A stretch of DNA of 50,422 nt. It comes from a virus. The notes beneath the pieces were generated by a model. It had not been told where the DNA came from. It did not search any database and worked only from the letters and a program-made list of their open reading frames with translations. The first letter of the stretch is position 1. Each line of letters opens with the position of its first letter. The stretch lies in IMG/VR virus record IMGVR_UViG_3300044540_000087, positions 1-50,422 of that record; one strand, written 5' to 3'. A program made the position numbers and the translations under genes. Positions 40,901 through 48,706 of the stretch are shown here, piece by piece.

Positions 40901-43364
40901 TGCTATAATCGGAAATGTTAGCGCAACAACTAACGCATTTAATGATCAGGGATTATCATCCGATACTGAATATTTATATTTTGTTAAAGCAGTAGATGGT
41001 AGTGGATTGAAAACTCAATCTAATACTATTACTATGAAGACACTTATTCCAAATCAAGCTCCAAATCCATTTGTAGCAACTGCTGGTGCTAGAACAACAA
41101 CTAGTAACGCATTCACTTGGACTAATACTGGTGATGATGTAGAAGTTATTAATTATGAAGTGTTTAGAGATGGTGTATCAGTTGCTTTGCTTGGTGTTAC
41201 AAATACATACACTGATTATAGCTTAAATACAAATACAACGTATGCTTATTATGTGTATGCAATTGACGGTGGTGGCTTAAGAACTAAGTCGAATACTATT
41301 AGCATGACAACATTGATAGATAATCAAGCACCTAATGCGTTTATATTAACAGCAGGTACAACAACGTTAACAAGTAATTCATTCACTTGGACACCAAGCG
41401 GAGATGATATTGGTATTGTTTCATATGAAGTTTATAGAAATAATACATTAATTAACACAGTATCACCTTCCTTTACAGCATATAACGATACAGGATTAGC
41501 TTCAGCAACCCAATATACATATTATATTAAAGCAGTAGATGGTGGTGGATTGAAAACTCAGTCAAATGTTATAACGATGAAAACTCTTACGCCTAATGTA
41601 GCGCCTAATCCATTTGTTTTATCACCTGGTTCTAATACAATAAACAGTAATTCATTTACTTGGACTAATACCGGAGATGACGTTGCGGTTGTTGGATATG
41701 AAATATACAGAAATGGTGTATTAGTTACTACAACTGCCGGAACTGCTAATTCATATAATGATTCTGGATTGGCTTCTAGCACAACATATACATATTATGT
41801 TAAAGCAGTAGATGGAGAAGGATTGAAAACTCAATCTAATACGATTAGTATGTTGACATCTTTACCGAATCAAGCACCTAATGCATTTACATTAACTGCT
41901 GGAGCAAGCACAATAAATAGTAATGCATTTACTTGGACTAATACAGGGGATGATATTGGAGTAGCTTCATATGAGATTTATAGAAATGGATCGCTTATTG
42001 GAACTACTACCGGAACTGGTAATGCGTATAACGATGCGGGATTATCTTCTTCAACTGGTTATTCATACTATGTTAAGGCAGTAGATGGAGCAGGATTGAA
42101 AACACAGTCGAATACTATTAATATGACTACTGCTAATCAAGCACCTAATGCATTTAATGTAACTGCTGGAGCAAATACAGTGAATAGTAACTCATTTACT
42201 TGGACTAATACAGGTGATGATGTTGGTGTAGCTTCTTATGAAATTTATAGAAATGGTGCATTTATTGGTTCTACTAATGGAACAGCCAATTCATATACTG
42301 ATTCAGGGTTAGCTTCTTCAACAGCGTATTCATATTATGTTAAAGCAGTTGATGGTCCTGGATTGAAAACACAGTCGAATACTATTAATATGACTACTGC
42401 TAATCAAGCACCTAATGCATTTACAGTTAGTCCAGTTTCAAGTACCACAACAAGTAATCTATTTAATTGGACTAATACTGGGGATGACGTTGGTGTAACA
42501 TCATACGAAGTTTATAGAAACGGTTCATTAATTGCTACTACTGCCGGAACTGCTAATTCATACAATGATTCCGGATTAGCTTCTAGTACAAGTTATTCTT
42601 ATTATATTAAAGCAGTTGATGGTGCAGGATTGAAAACTCAATCAAATTCTACAAATATGACAACAGCAGCGGCTAATCAACCACCTAATCCGTTTACAGT
42701 AAGTGCCGGAACAAGTACATTGAATAGCAATATAATAAATTGGACTAATACAGGAGATGATAATGGTGTTGCTGGATATGAGATATTTAGAAATGGTGTT
42801 TTGATTGGGACTAGAGGTTCTTCTGGTAATACTTACACTGATACAGGATTAGCTTCTGGTACCGCATATTCATATTATGTTAAAGCCTTTGACACACCAG
42901 GATTAAGAACTCAGTCGAATACGATTAGTATTACAACACTTGCAATGACAATAAGTAATACATCAACTGGATTCGAAAGAGCTGAAGCTTATACATTCCA
43001 AGCACCGTGTCAACCATCTGGAGGTATTTATACCGGTGGTTATTGGTCACCAACAAATTACATACAAGCATACTCATATAATGCGTGTGATGGTGATTGT
43101 TATGATGAGCAGTTATTAGCAGCGGATCCAAAATGTTTTAGAGCAATAGCAGGAACAACATATAATTTTGGAAGTGTTCATAATTATCCATATACTGTTG
43201 TATCTAATACAAATAAGATAACAGTAGGATCTATAATAACACCACCGAATAATGCTTTCTCTGTTATTACAGCACCATCAACATTTACAGTGCTTTCATT
43301 AGGTGTTTATTATCACGTAACTATTAATGCATCATATGTTGTAACTAATGTAGTTTTAAGATAA
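34980..43364 (+). CDS. Giant tail/fibre protein with gpI-like, beta-propeller-like and fibronectin-III-like parts
   Basis: A 2,794-residue protein. Residues 1-320: unrecognised beta-rich start. About 319-365 and 1752-1797: two short segments with the Y-x-x-G/D-x-V-x-Y-x-x-x-(I/L)-Y-E pattern of carbohydrate-binding (CBM5/12-like) modules. About 843-1160: repeating strands that read like a beta-propeller (IYVLGDSMNVYNSVTRDFIK and similar). About 1500-1660: KNLIYPYIGSYKSIINAINF and following, like the P2 gpI/tail-wedge domain that joins a fibre to the baseplate. About 1932-2655: eight fibronectin-III-like repeats. 2656-2794: a Cys-containing tip, a candidate receptor-binding domain. It probably attaches to the baseplate and contacts host glycans. 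Divergent late motif upstream. Confidence 0.75.
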   Translation: MSSQKQLAFFNKSGDSLNLNYNESTKLIEGNLLFDENSTDTFKTYALYTLEKVPSFTFEAGNNLGTNKFQLFNEYGFNFYGSKTNVSAQITKIEPVNNDAGFYSKWIYGIEFDTKFPKGSLLLFRESMMEFTNPNQSYVVISTKKNAVMIITSVDNSSFELMYYNYYSDLTNFSDKYIDSIDTIGVNNYINTEYQNKISTWSEPNFYDKIYVNKKLNVINSSINDGIYTVANSEITDIIHFSYLLNSYDLPENTNINIELILGTDLPKIYDGSLNISDNMLFVSSYPTILKSQQVFKIVGSINTNFLTVKDIVEFNNNNNITHYSLYDQVIYNNKIYECINSYTHSHASQDTMFITPNVDKTHWGKPTHIKVNETVNDEDLLYAQLYLTTNHFYYEYEWTESADITLASIADKYADEFKTFDIDLSFDSGLLKCNLIYPSQYSVVKYYHSSIEEVNLIGSMDKTFERLISTKEVLKDEKNSDISERYKYSIVFTDLDEFGIKVTINKMVYDIETEFIYTSGQIDMKRTIDKTLRNWLKENYLLLNKLGINVELRYSGNYTSYYYNSILVRTEYPNVPVVINEVLVGSTANSYIEHSSVVFSDLGPNLNIRINNRDYSVTTEISSLSTSTHSVPDIEATLFKWVDVYSIGLLDYGIIVSNVNNLLSFSIMQTENRLDYTINTSKIELPGIHDYIITDKIQGNLGVLIASNEIILFNAATGGTGSTGSSASYNPTDTYQHFENSGFSTGMVFSINNTYYTWVNQEFNVEYLEPNLMNLSYEGPFWDVNNLLCNVSPFVTIAFDSGFGQRDCDKLNRELSGEFDKQEFDAGMFNMEFTSNTYNTYEFDGVSNMVDIKYVQLSNSIYVLGDSMNVYNSVTRDFIKTINLVGNSNSIKMEYNSYNNYIYSLSKNFIFIINPLNNGVVKKFVLTSDAYDILINSVNGDVYVSYNSDNRVEIYDFNLTLKVTFGITSAGKMAYNDYERNVYVLSNSGVSYINAITRTLSGDYVISGIREFIYYEPINQNILVDVLDGGVNYLYSIGNNIVTPTDITASSDFSDIIYNNMTNELNISDSSNMFLRADVGYNITSQTDVNNFGYIALNQTDGSIYLSSTTNNVVIINPLLNTYRFNVQTAITTKIVYNPERKSMWTIQPSTSKVLEIEVVLSNKLTINGTHSDINKSDVEGDFAYGNLDPNYVESDYMWLKSRDFFRRPRENFNDDVHVKYYWKWFSDNVPEFFLYDYSGEQLALKENVFKQSASYSYIGETPLPTVVLNKEPNADVNRISDSIYQKTIFDKIEYTLSHIDDENDISSKAEPLQLFVGFQSKNEGALRSILQLYKKEEINVDIVSDTTQFVTLRTIEGSDRRAEINLSPNSIDLFTNMGLKSEQHIAIYLKDKTNKKNQYISHNNSSIFIIRDVYPRTIVLDFFDVETDILEDESTIVLDYPIQGSTTYLDLNIEVIDKEIGRFLTYGQTEEEDIRFKIELGNVGKLINTDDVFIFKQYDILEGGIDWTFLNKKRKEMMMMKNLIYPYIGSYKSIINAINFFGYNDLELNEYYKNVDASSANFGKLFKVEIPDIFDNSVEGWTENDFIKHTMPNENFEVTNLFNLTYYITDKEGTNVLTYSLDEVIIKLQGLKYWLKKNIIPLTHKILDITGRAYLNSGTYIQHKLSDVSILNIHDNMTPVSVKLNEAYLMPVNSGSTVYNCVLDFYSIIPGLGADKDPTGLKDVVLPYNGVIITPPDYFSVKVRTYKTYKEWDPFINYTIGDKVTYYDKLYESVINNNKVNTPRKYESVETWKADQLYVQSNIVEYKRDFFTLVSLSSTSSVGNPLVDYNYTTSNNLNTNWDKITEWKVIDLEPVQTINEFRLGNNLLPFNFTVDSNLDPYITIDVISDNGYGCVYNDKKNYEIRGIKDLANTGQQYDKIGPFVPIPPFIVNKPPGVFTITPSSSTTTSNLFTWSTSIDDIAVISYEIYRNGAIIGNVSATTNAFNDQGLSSDTEYLYFVKAVDGSGLKTQSNTITMKTLIPNQAPNPFVATAGARTTTSNAFTWTNTGDDVEVINYEVFRDGVSVALLGVTNTYTDYSLNTNTTYAYYVYAIDGGGLRTKSNTISMTTLIDNQAPNAFILTAGTTTLTSNSFTWTPSGDDIGIVSYEVYRNNTLINTVSPSFTAYNDTGLASATQYTYYIKAVDGGGLKTQSNVITMKTLTPNVAPNPFVLSPGSNTINSNSFTWTNTGDDVAVVGYEIYRNGVLVTTTAGTANSYNDSGLASSTTYTYYVKAVDGEGLKTQSNTISMLTSLPNQAPNAFTLTAGASTINSNAFTWTNTGDDIGVASYEIYRNGSLIGTTTGTGNAYNDAGLSSSTGYSYYVKAVDGAGLKTQSNTINMTTANQAPNAFNVTAGANTVNSNSFTWTNTGDDVGVASYEIYRNGAFIGSTNGTANSYTDSGLASSTAYSYYVKAVDGPGLKTQSNTINMTTANQAPNAFTVSPVSSTTTSNLFNWTNTGDDVGVTSYEVYRNGSLIATTAGTANSYNDSGLASSTSYSYYIKAVDGAGLKTQSNSTNMTTAAANQPPNPFTVSAGTSTLNSNIINWTNTGDDNGVAGYEIFRNGVLIGTRGSSGNTYTDTGLASGTAYSYYVKAFDTPGLRTQSNTISITTLAMTISNTSTGFERAEAYTFQAPCQPSGGIYTGGYWSPTNYIQAYSYNACDGDCYDEQLLAADPKCFRAIAGTTYNFGSVHNYPYTVVSNTNKITVGSIITPPNNAFSVITAPSTFTVLSLGVYYHVTINASYVVTNVVLR
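40784..42943 (+). repeat. Array of eight fibronectin-III-like coding repeats
   Basis: About 267-270 bases each. Every unit has the marks (A/P)PN-x-F near the start, TSN/NSN, FTWTNTGDD, YE(I/V)(Y/F)RNG, a Y-x-D-x-GL-S turn, YYVKAVDG and LKTQSNTI. Units 2 and later are the most alike. Confidence 0.9.
42093..42423 (+). repeat. Identical 64-base direct repeat within the fibronectin array
   Basis: 42093-42156 and 42360-42423 are identical in every base, 267 bases apart, spanning the end of one unit and the start of the next. Other units differ at many silent positions here, so this copy is recent. Confidence 0.85.
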
Positions 43365-43804
43365 TGAATAAGTTATATAATACTTTATCAATCATTTCGA
43401 AAGAGATGATTGATTATTATATAGTTGGCTCAACCGCTTTGATGTTGCACGGAATTGATGTTAGTCCGAATGATATTGATATAGTTGTTAAAGATTCTAA
43501 TCAACTGTTAATATTTAATGAGTTTCATAATAAGGATAGACTCGCAGGTAGTGTTTATAAATGTGTGAGAGAATGTGTTACTACAAACGAAGATATTGTA
43601 ATTGATATCTTTGAGTTTGATTATCCGGATTCTATTAAAATAATAGAAATTGATGGTGTGAAAGTTATTTCATTAGATTGTATAAAAGAGTCAGAAGAAT
43701 TAATATTAAATGATTTTGATATTAAATATAATAAGTTCTATGAAAAGTTAAATTCTAATATAGAATTGATAGATAAACATATATTAAATAAAAAAGCAAC
43801 CTAA
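43364..43804 (+). CDS. Nucleotidyltransferase-fold protein, 146 aa
   Basis: Shows YYIVGSTALMLHGI then SPNDIDIVV at residues 18-41, the GS-x-A and D-x-D signature of small nucleotidyltransferases (MNT or aminoglycoside-adenylyltransferase type), and IDIFEF as the third acidic strand. No clear C-terminal partner domain. The ATG shares a base with the stop codon of the giant tail gene, so it is translated from the same late transcript, which is an unusual place for such an enzyme. Targets could be a nucleotide, tRNA or host protein (AMPylation); unknown. Confidence 0.72.
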   Translation: MNKLYNTLSIISKEMIDYYIVGSTALMLHGIDVSPNDIDIVVKDSNQLLIFNEFHNKDRLAGSVYKCVRECVTTNEDIVIDIFEFDYPDSIKIIEIDGVKVISLDCIKESEELILNDFDIKYNKFYEKLNSNIELIDKHILNKKAT

Positions 43805-43818
43805 ATGGTTGCTTTTTT
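43790..43818. terminator. Bidirectional intrinsic terminator
   Basis: A 12-bp stem (43790-43801 with 43807-43818), loop TAAAT, with T6. Confidence 0.8.
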
Positions 43819-43819
43819 A

Positions 43820-44488
43820 TTATTTAACTTCTTCAAATTCGATTGATAATTGCTCATCAGCCGGTTCGATTTGTTTTGTTTCACGAATAACACCATCTTC
43901 AAAAGCGGCTACCCAGTCTTGAACATCAGCGGCAAGATTTTTACCAGATGTTTCGTAGAAATTGAATACTTTACTAACATCACCGATTTTTCTCAAAATC
44001 TCTGCAAACGTTCTAGTATCTTTAGTGATACCTGTAACTTTATGAGTTGCAATTAAGTGATAGATATATGTAATCTCTGTCGCATTTGCTTGAATTGGTA
44101 CTAATTGATAATCATCCGCAAATTTGTAAGTATCAAGTAACAAATTCTCCAATTCAAGAGCAATGAATACTGTGTTTACGTCATATTGCATTTTACTAAC
44201 TAAAAGTTGTTTAAGGAATTTAAACTGATTTTTATTTAAGTTAAAGTTATACTTTGTATCTTGTAACAAATCAGAGTACTCTTGCCAAATTTTTTGTGCG
44301 TAAAGGTAAAGTGAATCTTTCTCATCATCAGTTTTACCTTTACCATCATTAGTATTAATGTAGTTTTCGATTTCTTCTAATTTAGCATCTAATGCATTTT
44401 CAGATTCACTTGCAATAAGTGTATATTCTTGTAAATTTTCTGTGAAATTTAATTGTGGTTTAACCACATTAGTTTCTATTTTTGACAT
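43820..44488 (-). CDS. Hypothetical helical protein, 222 aa
   Basis: Acidic and almost entirely helical (FKFLKQLLVSKMQYDVNTVF), with no membrane segment. No family recognised. It is the last of four minus-strand genes starting with the probable tape measure; its position suggests a tail-assembly or virion role. The upstream region is T-rich on the plus strand, without an exact copy of either promoter motif. Confidence 0.65.
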   Translation of the reverse strand: MSKIETNVVKPQLNFTENLQEYTLIASESENALDAKLEEIENYINTNDGKGKTDDEKDSLYLYAQKIWQEYSDLLQDTKYNFNLNKNQFKFLKQLLVSKMQYDVNTVFIALELENLLLDTYKFADDYQLVPIQANATEITYIYHLIATHKVTGITKDTRTFAEILRKIGDVSKVFNFYETSGKNLAADVQDWVAAFEDGVIRETKQIEPADEQLSIEFEEVK

Positions 44489-44519
44489 TTTTTATTTTTA
44501 TTTTTATTTTTTAGTATTA

Positions 44520-44963
44520 TTATACTATAAAGTCTGAATCCATATCTTGTTTTTGCTCAATCGCTAAAAACTCAATACCGTTTGCTTTCGCAACTTCATC
44601 TAGTCCATATTTTTGAACCAATCCAGTCGATGCTTCGAATTTAACTTCAAGAGGTAACAATTTAATTTTACCTGTTTTTAAATCTATTCCGATTTTATCA
44701 ATTTCTTGCTCTATTAAGATAGTTCTTATCTTTTCATCAAAAGAATCCATCAACGCCTCATTAATAGAAACTTTAACATCTTTCTCATAAAGAAAGTTAT
44801 TTTCTTCTGCAATTTTTGATACTACTATCAATTTTTTTTGTTTTGAATTTCCAATGAATTCGAATTTAACATCTACGGGAAATGACTTCGTGTTAAAAAC
44901 ATCCATGAAATCATTAATTGTATCTTCTGATAAGATATAAAATTTTTCCGGTTTATCGCTCAT
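44520..44963 (-). CDS. Hypothetical protein, 147 aa
   Basis: Begins KFYILSEDTINDFMDVFNTK, then a strand-rich stretch (FEFIGNSKQKKLIVVSK) and an acidic helix. ILIEQEIDKIGIDLKTGKIK with a following KYG gives a compact core I have seen in phage and bacterial hypotheticals but cannot name. It lies between two other unknown genes in the tape-measure cluster. A TATAAATATAA stretch upstream could be a variant late motif. Confidence 0.65.
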   Translation of the reverse strand: MSDKPEKFYILSEDTINDFMDVFNTKSFPVDVKFEFIGNSKQKKLIVVSKIAEENNFLYEKDVKVSINEALMDSFDEKIRTILIEQEIDKIGIDLKTGKIKLLPLEVKFEASTGLVQKYGLDEVAKANGIEFLAIEQKQDMDSDFIV

Positions 44964-45014
44964 AATATTTTATTTATTTGTTATATTTATAATGTAAATT
45001 TGTGAAAAGTTTAC

Positions 45015-45446
45015 TTAGAAAATAAAATAGATTATTGAAAGTAGTAGTAAAATGGTTGTTATTGGAACTACTCTATAATAGAATCTATCATATAATTTTT
45101 CACTTTGTAATAGTGAATATCCAATTACGATTAAATAAGAATACTTATCAACTTTCTTTATATCATAAGTTGAGTATAATTCATTCAATCCATTATTATT
45201 CAAATATTTAGAAAGAGTAAGTGTATATTCTTTTATATACGCTTGTGCAATGACATCTCTATCAGACTTTTTTAAGATATAGGAGTCACCTATTATATTT
45301 TCTGGTATGTTTAAAACTGTGTACATTCGGTACGCATCATCTAATCTAATATTTAGATTTCTCTCTAAGTCTTCTCTCTGTTTTTTTAGAACTTTCTTAT
45401 AAAAGAAGAAGAGTTTTAGTTTCTTATAAAATGATATTCTTTTCAT
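45015..45446 (-). CDS. Tail-anchored membrane protein, 143 aa
   Basis: Basic start (KRISFYKKLKLFFFYKKVLKK), a helical middle and a C-terminal membrane helix (VVPITTILLLLSIIYFIF) ending almost at the last residue. The body would face the cytoplasm. No family recognised. It is downstream of the tape-measure gene, separated from it by a hairpin at 45486-45510. Confidence 0.65.
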   Translation of the reverse strand: MKRISFYKKLKLFFFYKKVLKKQREDLERNLNIRLDDAYRMYTVLNIPENIIGDSYILKKSDRDVIAQAYIKEYTLTLSKYLNNNGLNELYSTYDIKKVDKYSYLIVIGYSLLQSEKLYDRFYYRVVPITTILLLLSIIYFIF

Positions 45447-45485
45447 AGTGAATTATATACAATTTATATTTAAAAGTTTAAATAA

Positions 45486-45510
45486 AAAAACGGGAATAAA
45501 TCCCGTTTTT
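45486..45510. terminator. Intrinsic terminator at the end of the tape-measure gene
   Basis: A 10-bp stem (45486-45495 with 45501-45510), loop ATAAA, with T-runs; overlaps the gene's stop codon. Confidence 0.75.
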
Positions 45511-48500
45511 ATTTCATATTCAAATCTATTGGTCTATCGTGATCATAAACTCCTTTAGTTGCAATATATTCATCTACTGATGATGTTGATTTGTTAACGT
45601 GTATCATCAATTCAATTAATAAATCTAATTGCTGTGATGTTGTTCCATATTTAGATTGTTTAACCGGTGTTTCAATTGTCGATCCTTTCTTAGTTTTTGA
45701 AACTCCAACAGTTGGTGAATTATCACCACTAGAATCCAATAATTTACTAAACACACTAGACTTTTCTTCAAGTGTAGTCATCATACTAGCAAAGGCTTGT
45801 TCATTCATAGATGCCAATACAGCCAAGTTACCTGTTAATCGTCTTATTATATTAACTTTATCACCATCGATACTTTGTAAAGCACCACCGAAACTTTTTA
45901 ATGAAATAGCAAGTCTATCATAAGCATTTGCTAATTTAACCATAGAGTTAGCAGTTTGTGACATAGGATCTTGTCCTAGTAATGACTTCATTGTACTGCT
46001 ACCTTTATTAATTTCGGTTATCTTCTTAGCTAAGTTTGCAAACCCTACTATATTAGATGATAAATTCTTCATATAGTTTGGATCAATTGGTCTAGAAAAT
46101 ACAGCGTGCCCATTGTGTAATATAGTTGCGGTTTCTACCATTTTATTAGCTATGCTAGAAATTGCATCCTTGCTCATAAAATTAATACCACTAAGAGATT
46201 TTATAATACCCAAGAAACCATTTATACTATTCTTAACATTTGTAGTCCATTCTGCTGGAGGTGTACCCCAAACTTTATTTTGTTGAAAGATATGAGCAAC
46301 TTTAACAATTGCTTGCGCTGTAAAAGTTATTCCTCTATAAATAGATTGTGCCGCATCTTCTCCCCAAGATTGCTCACTCATTAATTTAACAACTGGAGCG
46401 AAAGCACCTATTGATATACCAACTCCTTTAGCCCAAGCTTCTGATGGACCATTTACAAACGCTCCTTTATACTTACTGAATACAAGTGCTGATGTTACAA
46501 TACCTTTAGTAACTGTTAAAATAGCATTACTGAATTCCTCAGGTGTAGGACCACCCGTTATCAATCCAATAATACCTTTATTCATTAACATTGCATATAC
46601 AGGAGCAAATGCACCTATTGCGATACCAACACCTTCTGCCCATTCTTTTGTAGGACCACCTGTGTAGGTTCCTTCTGTTAACTTTTTAGAAACATCTACG
46701 ATAGATTGAGCAACCATAAGAACTGCTCCGGCTCCAGCAGATAATGCCAAAGCACCTATACCTAATGTAGCTGTTATAAAAGTACCTAATGTAACCATAG
46801 AAATACCAAATGTTAATAAACTAAGTCCTACACCCATTGACCAATCTAAATTAGGATATTTTCCATAAGTACCTTTTGATAATATCATAGAAGTACCTAC
46901 TATAACCGCGGCTACACCTAAAACTGCAACAGCACCTAATGCTAAAGCACCTGCACCGATTCCCGATGCCATAACAGCACCTAATGCTACTGCTGCTACT
47001 CCAAATATAAGTAATGATAAACCTACACTAAGTGACCATTCCCAACCAGGGTAAGCACCTGAGTAATCACCAAGTGCTAATATTTGTGATGAAAGTGCGA
47101 TTGCACCTGCAATAACTAATATAGATAAAGCACCCATTGCATAATCTTTAAGAGTACCTAATTTATTAACTAACCAAAACGCTATCGACATAACAGCGAT
47201 AGATAATGCTAAAATTATACTGAACTTTAATATAGTGAAAACTGAATCTGATATAGAATCTATTTCTTTTTGATAATTTGAGAATATAGCAGCAGACACA
47301 GCGATTGCCAATGCTAATAAGCTAAATAATACCGGTATTAAAACAACTTTTGGTAAAGTAAGATCTGCTAAATTCTTAACAGCATATGATATTATAAGAG
47401 TTACAATACTCATTGTAAATCCGATTATAATTGCGTTCATTAAAGTTTCAAATTTCAAATGGAAGTACTTCTCTGATAATGAGAACACCATAGCGGATGC
47501 CGCAATAGCAGTTGACATTAAGAAAAAGAATACTGGTATTTTAGCAACACTACTCCACTCCATTTTAGCAACTCCCTCAGCTATCTTAGCAATACCATAT
47601 GATAAAACAACAAACAAAGCACCAATTAATATAGCGGTTACTGCTTGCCAAAGTGAAATAGGCATAATAAATTGCAACGCCCAAGATGACATTGCTATTG
47701 AAATCGCCATCATTGGTAATATAAGAGGTAATAATAAAATTGTTCCTATATTCTTAATCTTACCGGTAGCTGTTATTATTTTTTCCAAGCCATAAGCCAT
47801 AACACTAAACATACCAGCGATTAATATTGCGGTAATTGCTTGTGAGAATGATACTGGAACAACAAGTGTAAGAACCCAAGACGATACAGCGATCGCAAGT
47901 GCCATAGCAGGTAGTATAAGAGGTAACCAAAGAATACTTTTACCTAGATTAGCTACACCAATATCATCAAGTGAGTGTATTAAATTTTTAAGTCCAAATG
48001 CGATTACACTAAACATACCAGCAATTAATATGGATGTAATTGCTTGCCCAAATGATATAGGCATAACCAATTTAAGAACCCAAGAAGATATAGTTATAGC
48101 TATTGCCATTATAACCATAGCACCAGCAGCTATTTTAACTTTATCTATGGGTAAGTCGAGCTTGGCTATCTTCTCAAAGGCGACGGACATCAAAACAATT
48201 GCGAGTGATAGTCCAACTACTGATAAGAAATCAATAGCTCCGACTAGTTTAAATGCCATACCAATAGCTAATACAGCTATCGCTATCATTAATATAGTAC
48301 CAACTCCTTTCTTGATATCATTCTCAGCTTTCTTATCACCACCGATTTCCTCCATTGGAGTTTTATTCTTACTTTTAGAAAGTTCTAATATAGTCTTTTG
48401 GTTTTTAAGTATTTCTTTGGTATCGGATTTGATAGATTTAACACCTGCATCAATAGCTTTTAATTGTTTCGAAAAATCTCCACTTTGTAAAACATTAGCT

Positions 48501-48598
48501 GTCGTTGTATTACTATTACCCTTTTTACCAAGAGCATCTGCTATCATAACCAATGCTTCTGACAAGTTATCCAGTGCATTTAACAATTGTTTATCCAT
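45509..48598 (-). CDS. Large hydrophobic repeat protein, probable tail tape measure
   Basis: A 1,029-residue protein from ATG 48598 (chosen because an exact late motif lies 5 bases upstream; a longer frame begins 48 bases earlier). Residues 1-85 are helical coiled coil; then five or more hydrophobic repeats of about 65-75 residues, each with a pattern like SSWVLTLVVPVSFSQAITAI followed by LIAGMFSV and GL(E/K)KI; then a second repeat type with WAKGVGISIGAFAPV. Many membrane-like helices in a long virion gene are typical of tape-measure proteins, which set tail length and may cross the host membrane. If fully helical it would span roughly 150 nm. A many-pass membrane protein is the alternative. 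Confidence 0.65.
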   Translation of the reverse strand: MDKQLLNALDNLSEALVMIADALGKKGNSNTTTANVLQSGDFSKQLKAIDAGVKSIKSDTKEILKNQKTILELSKSKNKTPMEEIGGDKKAENDIKKGVGTILMIAIAVLAIGMAFKLVGAIDFLSVVGLSLAIVLMSVAFEKIAKLDLPIDKVKIAAGAMVIMAIAITISSWVLKLVMPISFGQAITSILIAGMFSVIAFGLKNLIHSLDDIGVANLGKSILWLPLILPAMALAIAVSSWVLTLVVPVSFSQAITAILIAGMFSVMAYGLEKIITATGKIKNIGTILLLPLILPMMAISIAMSSWALQFIMPISLWQAVTAILIGALFVVLSYGIAKIAEGVAKMEWSSVAKIPVFFFLMSTAIAASAMVFSLSEKYFHLKFETLMNAIIIGFTMSIVTLIISYAVKNLADLTLPKVVLIPVLFSLLALAIAVSAAIFSNYQKEIDSISDSVFTILKFSIILALSIAVMSIAFWLVNKLGTLKDYAMGALSILVIAGAIALSSQILALGDYSGAYPGWEWSLSVGLSLLIFGVAAVALGAVMASGIGAGALALGAVAVLGVAAVIVGTSMILSKGTYGKYPNLDWSMGVGLSLLTFGISMVTLGTFITATLGIGALALSAGAGAVLMVAQSIVDVSKKLTEGTYTGGPTKEWAEGVGIAIGAFAPVYAMLMNKGIIGLITGGPTPEEFSNAILTVTKGIVTSALVFSKYKGAFVNGPSEAWAKGVGISIGAFAPVVKLMSEQSWGEDAAQSIYRGITFTAQAIVKVAHIFQQNKVWGTPPAEWTTNVKNSINGFLGIIKSLSGINFMSKDAISSIANKMVETATILHNGHAVFSRPIDPNYMKNLSSNIVGFANLAKKITEINKGSSTMKSLLGQDPMSQTANSMVKLANAYDRLAISLKSFGGALQSIDGDKVNIIRRLTGNLAVLASMNEQAFASMMTTLEEKSSVFSKLLDSSGDNSPTVGVSKTKKGSTIETPVKQSKYGTTSQQLDLLIELMIHVNKSTSSVDEYIATKGVYDHDRPIDLNMK

Positions 48599-48603
48599 AA
48601 TAC

Positions 48604-48613
48604 TATATATTAA
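48604..48613 (-). promoter_or_regulatory. Late-promoter-like motif TTAATATATA
   Basis: Exact copy on the minus strand, 5 bases before the ATG of the probable tape-measure gene. Confidence 0.55.
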
Positions 48614-48655
48614 AAAATTAAATCCTTTAAGATAAAGAATATACAAATAATAGTG

Positions 48656-48663
48656 TATATTTG
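48656..48663 (+). promoter_or_regulatory. Flavobacterial-type -7 box TATATTTG
   Basis: Matches TAnnTTTG and reads toward the 123-aa gene. A late motif (48674-48683) follows 10 bases later, so this gene may be read both early and late. Confidence 0.45.
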
Positions 48664-48673
48664 CTTTGGAGAA

Positions 48674-48683
48674 TTAATATATA
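48674..48683 (+). promoter_or_regulatory. Late-promoter-like motif TTAATATATA
   Basis: Exact copy 23 bases before the ATG at 48707, just downstream of a host-type -7 box. Confidence 0.45.
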
Positions 48684-48706
48684 AATTATAAAATAATATT
48701 TTGGAT

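Noticed and set aside
43820-44056. Plus-strand frame opposite the 222-aa gene
   Set aside because: Phe/Ser/Cys-rich composition and no promoter; typical antisense shadow.
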